DNA of 64,000 nucleotides from Allobosea sp. 117. GTDB taxonomy: Bacteria > Pseudomonadota > Alphaproteobacteria > Rhizobiales > Xanthobacteraceae. The notes below the pieces were generated by a model, which ran no database searches, had not been told where the DNA came from, and worked only from the letters and a program-made list of their open reading frames with translations. Positions 1 through 7,924 of this stretch are shown here, piece after piece. Location: positions 1 through 64,000 of the forward strand of contig NZ_JNLC01000011.1 of NCBI RefSeq assembly GCF_000702305.1, given 5' to 3'. How positions within the stretch are numbered: the stretch's first letter is position 1; every line of letters begins with the position of its first letter. A program made the translations under genes and the position numbers.

Positions 1-2097
1 GACGAGGATGATTTCCGCATCAAGCCGGGCCGGCCGCGAAGCCGGGGGACGCGGCTGAAGACCCACGAGCTGCCCTTCGTCCAGCAGGCGCTGATCGCCG
101 CGCGCCAGGCCAGTGGCGGCGCTCGGTCGGGTGGTGTCTTCGCCCGTGAAGGACGCGGCAGCGGTCGGTTCAATGCGCGGGGACGTGGCGCCAAGGTGAT
201 GGCGTCGCTGCCGCGTGACAGTGGTGGGTGGCAGTCGGGTTCCTCAGGCCGGTTCCGCTCCCGCCGCGTCGTGGTCAAGGCGCGGGTGGTGAAGCTTGCC
301 GGGAAGGGGAAGAGCGCGCGCGGCCCGAAGATGCGCGGCGCGGTCTCGGTTGGCGCGGTAGGGGCTCATCTGCGCTATCTCGAACGCGACGGTGTGACCC
401 GCGACGGCGAGAAGGGGCGCGCCTACTCGGCGCTTGGTGACGAGGTCGACACCAGGGCCTTCGTCGAGCGGAGTGGTGAGGATCGTCACCAGTTCCGCTT
501 CATCGTCGCGCCGGAGGATGCCGCCGAGCTCGGCGACCTGAAGCGCTTCACCCGTGACCTGATGCAGCACATGGAGAATGACCTCGGGACCAAGCTCGAC
601 TGGATCGCCGTCGATCATCACAACACCGGCCACCCGCACAGCCATGTTCTCGTGCGCGGCGTGCTCAATGATGGCCGCATCCTCAACATCGCCGGTGACT
701 ACATCGCCCATGGCATCCGCCACCGGGCGAGCGAGCTGATGACGCTGGAGCTCGGCCCGCAGACCGAGGTCGAGCTGCAGAACAAGCTGCGCCACGAGGT
801 GGACGCCGACCGTCTCACTCGGCTTGACCGGATGATGATCGCCGAGCAGCGTGAACACGGCATCCTCGATCTCCGGCCGGACGCTGGCGAGAGTTATCTC
901 GTGCGGACCAACCGACATGTGCTCATCGACCGGGTGAAGAGGCTGGAGAGCTTCGGCATCGCCGAGGAGATCGAGCCGGGACGCTGGAGCATCGCGGAGC
1001 GGGCCGAAAGCACGCTCCGCGCGATGGGCGAGCGCGAGGACATCCTGCGCACCATGCATCGCGCACTGGCCGATCACGGGCTCGCGGAGAAGCGCGGCGC
1101 CGCGCAATACGTCACTCATGGCAGCCGCATCTCGCATGCCCTCATCGGCCGCGTGCTCGACAAGGGATTGGCGGGCGATGAGATGGGCGAGCGGTTCTAT
1201 CTGGTCATCGATGGCGTGGACGGACGCACCCATCATGTCGAGACCAGCGACGCCTCCCGACTGGAGGACATAAAGCGCGGCCATATCGTCGCGCTCGACC
1301 CGCTGCCGACAAAGTCCGATCCACGCCCGGCGGACCTCAACATCGCCACCATGGGTGAGAGGAGCGGCGGCATCTATCGGCCGAGCGAGCATTTGGAACT
1401 CGCACGCCCGACGATCGAGCAGCAGCGCGGCGATCCGGACGCGTTCATCCGCGCCCATGTACGCCGGCTGGAAGCCCTGCGCCGCGCCGGCCATGTCGAG
1501 CGCATCGACGCGGATCGCTGGAAGATCCCGGACGATCTCCCCGAGCGCGGCATCGCCCACGATGCGCGAACCGGGCGGAAGGACTTCGCGGTCCGCACGC
1601 TCTCCACCTTCGATCTTGACCAGCAGGTCGCCAGTGATGGCGCCACTTGGCTCGATCGGGAACTAGCCTCCCGCCAGCGCACCGAGCTATCCGACGTCGG
1701 CTTTGGCCGTGAGGTGAGCGACGCCTTGGAGCGCCGCCGCCAGAGCCTCGTCGACCAGGGCCATGCCGTGCGGCTGGAGAACGGCAACGTCCGTGCGCCG
1801 CGCGACATCCTCGTCCGACTTGAAGCGGTCGAGGTGGAGCGCGTTGGCCGGGCCATGGCGGCGGAGCGCGGCCTTGCCTACACCCCGAGCCAACCGGGCG
1901 AGTATGTGTCCGGCCGGCTCGCCGGCTCAGTCAATCTGGTCAGCGGGCGCTTCGCCATGATCGACGACGGTCTCGGATTCCAGCTCGTGCCGTGGCAGCC
2001 CGTGCTGGAGAGGCAGATCGGCCGGCACATCTCCGGCGTCTCCCGCGATGGCGGGGTCGAGTGGAGCCTCGGCCGTAATCGAGGGCTGGGGCTTTAA
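1..2097 (+). CDS. VirD2-like relaxase with C-terminal DUF3363 (5' end missing)
   Basis: The frame is open from base 1, so the gene starts left of the window; about 698 C-terminal residues are present. The first residues (DEDDFRIKPGRPRSRG) match the usual N-terminus of this family, so only a few codons are missing; the in-frame GTG/ATG at 196/199 is internal. The relaxase domain spans roughly nt 280-760 and shows the metal-binding histidine motif HPHSH at nt 631-645 after the DWIAVDHHNTG segment. The remaining part, rich in RLEALRRAGHVERI-like repeats, fits DUF3363. Such proteins nick oriT and pilot the strand during conjugation or mobilization. The stop overlaps the stop of the convergent gene by 2 bases. 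No transfer (tra/trb) genes are visible nearby. Confidence 0.85.
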   Translation, partial: DEDDFRIKPGRPRSRGTRLKTHELPFVQQALIAARQASGGARSGGVFAREGRGSGRFNARGRGAKVMASLPRDSGGWQSGSSGRFRSRRVVVKARVVKLAGKGKSARGPKMRGAVSVGAVGAHLRYLERDGVTRDGEKGRAYSALGDEVDTRAFVERSGEDRHQFRFIVAPEDAAELGDLKRFTRDLMQHMENDLGTKLDWIAVDHHNTGHPHSHVLVRGVLNDGRILNIAGDYIAHGIRHRASELMTLELGPQTEVELQNKLRHEVDADRLTRLDRMMIAEQREHGILDLRPDAGESYLVRTNRHVLIDRVKRLESFGIAEEIEPGRWSIAERAESTLRAMGEREDILRTMHRALADHGLAEKRGAAQYVTHGSRISHALIGRVLDKGLAGDEMGERFYLVIDGVDGRTHHVETSDASRLEDIKRGHIVALDPLPTKSDPRPADLNIATMGERSGGIYRPSEHLELARPTIEQQRGDPDAFIRAHVRRLEALRRAGHVERIDADRWKIPDDLPERGIAHDARTGRKDFAVRTLSTFDLDQQVASDGATWLDRELASRQRTELSDVGFGREVSDALERRRQSLVDQGHAVRLENGNVRAPRDILVRLEAVEVERVGRAMAAERGLAYTPSQPGEYVSGRLAGSVNLVSGRFAMIDDGLGFQLVPWQPVLERQIGRHISGVSRDGGVEWSLGRNRGLGL

Positions 2098-3353
2098 GTC
2101 GGGCTAACCTGCGGCGGTGGCGTCTCCAGATCGGGATCGGCCGGCAGAGGCGCGAACTTATCGACTTCCGGGAACAGCGTGCGCTCGCGCAGCCAATCGC
2201 CAAACGAGGCGGGATCGAGCGCACGCTCCAGTTCGCTAAGGCGCTGGCGCGCCCAACTCAGCATGCGCCGCGTCTCGGCATCCTCGATATTCGCCGCCCA
2301 CGCGATCCAGGAGCGCAGTTGTTCGGCCTTGCGGCCCATCTCGACGATCTCGTCGAGCAGTTCGTCGCGTTCCTCCTCGCGCTTCGTGCGCGCCTCTGTC
2401 CGCGTCCGGTTTTCCTCCGCGCGGCGGCGGAGGCGTGCGTTGCGCTCATCTTTGAGGCGGTCATCACGCCGGTAATCGATCCAGCCATGGAGTTCCTCGA
2501 TGATAGAGTCGAGTTGGGCTTCCAGGGTCGCACGGCTGTTGTCCCGCCAGTTGCGTCGGCGCTGGTCCATGCTCCAGGCTTCAATGGAGATCGTCAGCTC
2601 ACCGGTCGGGATATAATCGAACTCGGGATATTGGCGTTCGTAGGTGAAATCCCAATCACGGTAGCGAGCCGAGCGCCGATAGCGCTCCTCTGCCTTCAAC
2701 TCATTGACCGTCGGATCGTGCTTTCGGCGCTTTATCGTCTCCGCCAGGATGAAGGGCACCTTGTCGACGCCCCGGCGAACTTCGACGTGCTTGCCCGCGA
2801 GGGTGCAGGAAATTTCCCGCGCCTCCATCCCGCGCGCGATGCTGTCGAGAATGAAGATCGCCCTCTCGACCGAACCGGCTCCCAGTCGCATAGACAGCAG
2901 GCCTTCCCCGCTAATCGCGATGATGCCGTCATGATCCGGCTTGGCCCGGCGCAGCGTATGGGCGGTCAGCGATACGGCCGTGTGGGGTTTGTCGATCCGG
3001 CTCCACTCGATCGTCCGTGTGTTCGGCTCTCGTGGCTTCATCAGCCGGCGCGGTGCGATCGCTGCCTTGCGCCCCCGTTCGAGGCGCTCCTCGATGACGG
3101 GATCTGACGGGCTCGTCGGATCGAGGCTGATGAGTTCGACAGCAGGATCGGCCGAGGAGGCAAAGATCGTCTGCCTCGGGTTCTTGCCGGCCGCCTTGTC
3201 TCGCCAATAGGCCGCCGTCGGCAGCGGCACGCGATGCTGGACGCATAAGTCCCGCAGTCGCCAATGCGAAAGGCCGAGCTTGCCGGCGACGGCGTCAAGC
3301 GGCTCGGCCCAAACGAGATCGTACATCTCGCGGCGGGTGATATGGGCAATCAT
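2094..3353 (-). CDS. Conserved hypothetical protein, N-terminal HTH-like segment and charged coiled coil
   Basis: A 419-residue protein of unknown function. The first 50 residues (TRREMYDLVWAEP...LGLSHWRLRDLC...PLPTAAYWRDKAAGK) resemble a widespread N-terminal module of uncharacterised proteins in plasmids and integrative elements and look like a helix-turn-helix that could bind DNA. The middle is mixed alpha/beta; residues about 260-350 are strongly charged (RRRAEENRTRTEARTKREEERDE) and predict a coiled coil; the end is acidic and proline-rich. No signal peptide or membrane segment. It converges on the relaxase gene, stop codons overlapping. A role in element regulation or as accessory cargo is only a guess. 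Confidence 0.75.
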   Translation of the reverse strand: MIAHITRREMYDLVWAEPLDAVAGKLGLSHWRLRDLCVQHRVPLPTAAYWRDKAAGKNPRQTIFASSADPAVELISLDPTSPSDPVIEERLERGRKAAIAPRRLMKPREPNTRTIEWSRIDKPHTAVSLTAHTLRRAKPDHDGIIAISGEGLLSMRLGAGSVERAIFILDSIARGMEAREISCTLAGKHVEVRRGVDKVPFILAETIKRRKHDPTVNELKAEERYRRSARYRDWDFTYERQYPEFDYIPTGELTISIEAWSMDQRRRNWRDNSRATLEAQLDSIIEELHGWIDYRRDDRLKDERNARLRRRAEENRTRTEARTKREEERDELLDEIVEMGRKAEQLRSWIAWAANIEDAETRRMLSWARQRLSELERALDPASFGDWLRERTLFPEVDKFAPLPADPDLETPPPQVSPT

Positions 3354-3486
3354 GCGGATATGCGAGCAATGTAAATGGAAGCCCGCAATCTATCGCTGAT
3401 CGATGACATCTCCCGCCAGCCGACCAAGGCCATTCACAGAAAATAACTTTCGCGAAGAACCAGTAGGCCGGTCCGCCGCAGCCGCA

Positions 3487-3532
3487 TCAAGGCCGGCGCT
3501 TCGCGCCACCGCTCACGCGGCTACGGCCTTGA
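3487..3532. repeat. Inverted repeat in the gap between two element genes
   Basis: TCAAGGCC at 3487-3494 is repeated inverted as GGCCTTGA at 3525-3532, with a GC-rich 30-base centre. It sits in the 254-base gap 3354-3607, between the start of one leftward gene and the end of the next. There is no T-tract, so it is not a clear terminator. I see nothing else in the gap; it may be a remnant of a lost gene. Confidence 0.35.
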
Positions 3533-3607
3533 CCCAGCGGCGGTGGACCGGCAGAGGTTGGCCATCGCGTAAGGCGAAACGAAGGCTAAGCCTCCGAAGC
3601 CCTCTTG

Positions 3608-6600
3608 CTATGGCCGTTCAAAGAGCACTCCGTGGACAGGCCAGACCTCCTTCAAGTCGGTCGCTGCACCCGTGTTGTGGGTGAGGACCACTGGGGCGAA
3701 GTCCCCGCTGATCTCGAGGCTTTCGAGGACAACCGTGTCATTCTCGGCGCGACGCAGGCGCTTGAAGTAGCGCTCCCCGGCCATGTTGCTGGCGATAACC
3801 GGCCGGCCATCGAGCTGCGCGAGGGCGTCGCTGGCAGATACGGGCGTACCGATCATGAGCATCTGTCCGTCGAGCGCGATGGGTTCGGCGCTATCGCCCA
3901 TCACCTCAACGAGACCTTTGATCTCGGCGGCGTAGCGACCGATCACCGACTCTCCACCGCAGTCGCAGACCTCCCCCTCCTGGCCAGGATTGGATGGTCC
4001 AAAGTCGAACAGCACCCCAACAACCTTGTGCAGCTCCAAAGTTGCCCTCTTGACGACGATGGGTGAGGCGATCTGACGAGGGCTCACCGACTGGGCCGTG
4101 AGCACCGCGAGATCACTGTGATTGTCCGCTACTTCGAAGCGGCGCGCGACAACCCGGTCCTCGCACCGGGCGATGACCAAGGACCGCTCCGACGGCTCGC
4201 CCACCTGTTTGACCAGGAGGACGTCGCCCTTGCGCGCGACGGGCTCCAGCGTCGGTGCGTTGAGTCGGAAGGCGAGATGTCGACCGAGCACCAATGGGTT
4301 CTGCACGCCTGCGCTCATGTCTAGTTCGAATCGTCCATCAGCGACGCGCCCGCCCGTCAGGGCCGCGGCTCGGCCGAGCATGTGGAGCCGCAGGCTCTTA
4401 ACCTTGGCGCTGTAGCCCTCAGGCAGAGCGCAGTCAGGTTCGGCGGCGTGGAGCGCTCGCAGCCCGCCGTGGATCAGTTGGTGGTCGCGCGCGAGCTGGA
4501 AGGCTCGCCTGAGGGCTTGCGCGAGTTCCTTACGCCAGTGCACCTCAACCGTCTCAGCCTCACCCATGTGAAGGTTTACCCGGCCGGAGTGGTGCGCCAT
4601 TTCCATGTACTTGATCGCCGGAATGCCGATGTCGAGCTGTCCTATGAGACGCTTGAACTCGGTTTTGTCCCAGGGGGCGAGTTTGTTGGAATGCAACTCG
4701 CGAATTTTGTCGCGCGCCGCACCCATGACAAATCCATGGGTTGCCCAGCTCACGTCGGCGGCATGGCCCCTCAGCATCAAGCGCAACAGGCCCTCGACGT
4801 AGATGCGTACCGCACCAATATAGTCTTGCGCGGCGATTGACGTTTTTTCCGCTTGGCATCTCGCCCATCTCCGGTCCAGCGAAGCGCCCTCGAAAATGCC
4901 AACTTGCTTCAGCTCTGGCCCCGCCGAAACGATGATGCCCTCACGCCCTTCGACGCCGTCGACGCGAATAAGCTCCAAAAATATCTCGTCGTGGGTGACG
5001 AGAATGATCTGAGCCGACGGCGTTGACTTCTGCAGGCGGAGAATCTCTTGCGCCCAACGATGACGGTGCTCGACATCGAAGGTGGCTTGGGGATCGTCCA
5101 GAGCCAGCAAAGGCAGAGAGTCGCCGCCGAGTTGTTTGACAGCCTCTTGGCGCAAAGCGAACAGGAATGCCCACAAGACAGACCGAAGCCACGAAGTGTT
5201 CGCCACCAACGTCGCATCAATCTTGAAGTCCTCGACAAAGCCCCCGCGCACCTGCAGCCCTGCTTTGCGTTCAAGGTTGGCACCCTTGAAGCCGAGCGTT
5301 TCCGTCAGGTGCAGTCGCTTGAGGATTTCCGCGATGTCCCCCGACAGGGAGTCGATCGCCAGCCGTGTCTGCGCCTCCGACAGTGCGCCTAAGGCCTTGA
5401 GCGGAGCTAGGTTGTCAGCGATGGCCTGGCGCTTCTCCTGCTCCTTTTCGTAGGTTCGAGCCTTACGGCCACTCGTCCAGGCGCGCCCTAAAGCCTCAGC
5501 GGCGGCTCGATACGGCTCGGTTTCACTGACAGCATTGGACAACCGTGTGAGGTGTTCGGAGAAGGTCTCCGGGCGTGGCGGCGTCCTTTCGGCTTCCGCC
5601 TCCCGCTCAGTCTCCGTCTGTGCTGATCCTACCGCGTCCAGCCACCAGGCCTCCCAAAGAGGTGCGTTCTCCGCTCGCCACCGTCGCACTTCCTCAAGAC
5701 GGCGGACGGCCGAAATGCGGGCTCGAAGAACGCGCGCCGGGTCCGTGTTCTCCGTGGCGGTCGCCAACAGCTCCAATTCGTTCGCCGGCGCCTGTGCCAA
5801 TACGTCCGTCACAAGTTGCGTGAACGTGGCTAAGGTATTTTTGAAGCGCGGCCGTTCGACGAACCTCGTTCTAAGGTCGGCAAGCAGCGCTTGGCGAGGT
5901 GTCAGAGAGGCGACGTTGACCAGCTTGCCGGCAAGGGCTGGAGGCACCGCCTCATCCAATTTGGCCAGAATAGCGTTGAGATTGTCGGACAACTGCCGGG
6001 TCGCCGATTCGCCGGCGCGGCGTAGTTCGTCCAGTTCCGCCTTTAGCGTCGCCTCGCGCAGCGGCTCGTCGCAAAGGGGACAGTCCGTGAGTTCAGCCGC
6101 TCCCCTGTGCGATTGGTGCCATTGCGCTCCGAGGGCCTTCAATTGCAGCCGTGTGTCTTGCTGACTCCGGTCATGAAGCTTCAGCGCATCGGCCAGAGCA
6201 TCCTCGGCTTCACGAACCGTCGTCTGTAAAATCGCGCTGGTATCATCGTTGAACGCCGTAGCAATCTGCGACAGCGTCTTCCACGTGCTGAGCTCGGCAA
6301 GGCCTCCGGTTATGTCCTCGCGCGCGCCGGAGATGGCTCCGGCGACGTCGAGTTGTGTTTGTTGCTTAGCCAGATCGAGGCCAGAGACCAGGTCCTCGCT
6401 GATGACCTTTGTTAGCTCAGCCGCCCGTTCCTTCAGCCGGGCCCCGAGCTTAGCGAAGTCCCCATCCTTGTCGTCCGTCGCTTTGGGCTGGAAAGCCGGC
6501 ACGGTTTCGCCGGTGGGTTTAAGGACCCGCAAAACGTCCGCTATTGCCGCGTCAAACACTTGCTTTTGGGCGGCGTGCAGCTTGGAGTTCGTCGAGAGGT

Positions 6601-7444
6601 ACTCGCGCCCCTTGTTGCAAAGACCATCAACAAATGCGCCCAGCTCGACGAGCTCATCGAGGCCGGTGAGCGACTGTACCGCTTTGGTGAGTTGCGTCGG
6701 CCCCTTGGCGAACCTGATCTGCGGCATTCGGGTAGGCATCAGCAGACCGGTCTCGATGAGAACGTCCGGCACCGCCAGGGCTGGGCTGATGGAAGACGTG
6801 ACAACTCCGTCTTTAAGCTGACGGCGGACGTGCGCCGTCACTCCCGCGTTATCCTTGAACGTTAATGCGACGCTGACAAACGGGTCGGCCGACAAACCTG
6901 CGGGTGTGTTGGGATAGCAGGCAAGTGGCGGCCAGGTTCCAATCTGGCGGTCATCATCACCATACACCTCTGCGCGCTCCGAAGGATTAGCATCGGAGTG
7001 ATCGCGCGGCCGTTCGCCCGTCAACGCCCAAAGGATCGCGCCGACTAGCGAGGATTTACCGCTGCCGTTCGGCCCCTGCAGGATCAAACTCTCGCCATCG
7101 ATCTCCTGAACGAAGGGCGGGCCGTTGGACGTGTTCAGCCCCCCGAACCCCTCAGTCTCGATCTTGTGCATCCGCCAAGGACCGGTAGGCGCAGTTGGAG
7201 CCGTAGCCGCCTCGTTTTCAGCCGGGTCGCTTTCGGCAGCAAAGGCCTCCGCGAGGCCTGAGACAAACTCGTCGGGAATATCTTTGGCCTGCCGAACCTT
7301 GGCCTGCAGCAGATACTGGAACAGTCGACGCTGCCCCGCGCTCTTGAGTTCTATGGCTTCGCGCTTGCCTGCACCGTTCTTCCAGCCGACCTCTCGCCCG
7401 CCAAGTAGCGCGCGTTGGATTTCGAGTTTAGTCAGTCGATCCAT
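3608..7444 (-). CDS. SMC/Rad50-like ATPase fused to two tandem S24 (LexA-like) domains; candidate defence or damage-response protein
   Basis: A 1278-residue soluble protein. Start chosen at the ATG at 7444, preceded by GAGGGG; a TTG at 7465 would add seven residues. Residues 1-90 are a small helical N-terminal region. Walker A GPNGSGKSS is at 124-132. A coiled-coil region carries CPLC (C455, C458) like a Rad50 zinc hook. Walker B LLALDDP is at about 779-785 and the switch histidine is in LVTHDE (H818). Residues about 845-1005 are a helical domain I do not recognise. Residues about 1045-1148 and 1180-1278 are two S24 folds: the first has T1065 and R1101 where Ser and Lys are expected (APTLEP; VARRF), the second keeps the dyad (GDSAEP, S1185; YFKRL, K1228). 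Known: related ATPases include RecN, RloC, PARIS AriA and Lamassu LmuB. I know of no described system with this architecture. It stands alone on the mobile element; a defence or DNA-damage role is inferred. Confidence 0.85.
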   Translation of the reverse strand: MDRLTKLEIQRALLGGREVGWKNGAGKREAIELKSAGQRRLFQYLLQAKVRQAKDIPDEFVSGLAEAFAAESDPAENEAATAPTAPTGPWRMHKIETEGFGGLNTSNGPPFVQEIDGESLILQGPNGSGKSSLVGAILWALTGERPRDHSDANPSERAEVYGDDDRQIGTWPPLACYPNTPAGLSADPFVSVALTFKDNAGVTAHVRRQLKDGVVTSSISPALAVPDVLIETGLLMPTRMPQIRFAKGPTQLTKAVQSLTGLDELVELGAFVDGLCNKGREYLSTNSKLHAAQKQVFDAAIADVLRVLKPTGETVPAFQPKATDDKDGDFAKLGARLKERAAELTKVISEDLVSGLDLAKQQTQLDVAGAISGAREDITGGLAELSTWKTLSQIATAFNDDTSAILQTTVREAEDALADALKLHDRSQQDTRLQLKALGAQWHQSHRGAAELTDCPLCDEPLREATLKAELDELRRAGESATRQLSDNLNAILAKLDEAVPPALAGKLVNVASLTPRQALLADLRTRFVERPRFKNTLATFTQLVTDVLAQAPANELELLATATENTDPARVLRARISAVRRLEEVRRWRAENAPLWEAWWLDAVGSAQTETEREAEAERTPPRPETFSEHLTRLSNAVSETEPYRAAAEALGRAWTSGRKARTYEKEQEKRQAIADNLAPLKALGALSEAQTRLAIDSLSGDIAEILKRLHLTETLGFKGANLERKAGLQVRGGFVEDFKIDATLVANTSWLRSVLWAFLFALRQEAVKQLGGDSLPLLALDDPQATFDVEHRHRWAQEILRLQKSTPSAQIILVTHDEIFLELIRVDGVEGREGIIVSAGPELKQVGIFEGASLDRRWARCQAEKTSIAAQDYIGAVRIYVEGLLRLMLRGHAADVSWATHGFVMGAARDKIRELHSNKLAPWDKTEFKRLIGQLDIGIPAIKYMEMAHHSGRVNLHMGEAETVEVHWRKELAQALRRAFQLARDHQLIHGGLRALHAAEPDCALPEGYSAKVKSLRLHMLGRAAALTGGRVADGRFELDMSAGVQNPLVLGRHLAFRLNAPTLEPVARKGDVLLVKQVGEPSERSLVIARCEDRVVARRFEVADNHSDLAVLTAQSVSPRQIASPIVVKRATLELHKVVGVLFDFGPSNPGQEGEVCDCGGESVIGRYAAEIKGLVEVMGDSAEPIALDGQMLMIGTPVSASDALAQLDGRPVIASNMAGERYFKRLRRAENDTVVLESLEISGDFAPVVLTHNTGAATDLKEVWPVHGVLFERP

Positions 7445-7654
7445 AGCCCCGCCCCTCAAGGGCAACCCTGAGGCGAAAACGTCCTGAAATCTACCCCTCA
7501 GTCAGGCTTCGTGCGCACGGCTGACCCATGGACAGCGGAGAATGGTCGGCGAGGCCGATCTAGCCGACACGGCTCATTCGCCCGGCGGATGCAGAATGCT
7601 GTAGCGTGCGTAACGGCTATTTCGTGAAGCCCGTCAGCCATCCAGACTGGCGAG

Positions 7655-7909
7655 ATGCCCAAATGTCGAATCCGAGGTCGATGTTCACGCGTCCGTGCGA
7701 TACCCGGCACATTGCCGCGGGACCTTTACGCCTACGCGAGAGAGACGCCACGGCCTGCTGATAATCCGAGCCCCATCGAATCCGCGCGTGCTAGAATCCA
7801 CGTAACCGATGACTGGCCCGAGGTGCTGCCGATAACGGAAGCCGAGCTGCGGGTCATTGAAGCCCACTTCGCAGAGGTGCTCGACGAGCTGTTCGGCCCT
7901 CTTCCGTGA
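7655..7909 (+). CDS. Small conserved protein preceding the recombinase
   Basis: 84 residues from the ATG at 7655; the stop is 15 bases before the recombinase start, so the two are probably co-transcribed. The second half (ARIHVTDDWPEVLPITEAELRV...LDELFGPLP) is acidic, ordered-looking and similar to small proteins I associate with serine-recombinase operons in rhizobia. The first 45 residues are arginine/proline-rich and may be untranslated; a TTG at 7712 is a possible later start. Function unknown; a recombination directionality factor or regulator is possible by position only. Confidence 0.55.
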   Translation: MPKCRIRGRCSRVRAIPGTLPRDLYAYARETPRPADNPSPIESARARIHVTDDWPEVLPITEAELRVIEAHFAEVLDELFGPLP

Positions 7910-7924
7910 GAGGAGACGCTGGAC

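Noticed and set aside
244..1560. 438-codon minus-strand frame over the relaxase gene
   Set aside because: Shadow of the relaxase frame, which has clear motifs.
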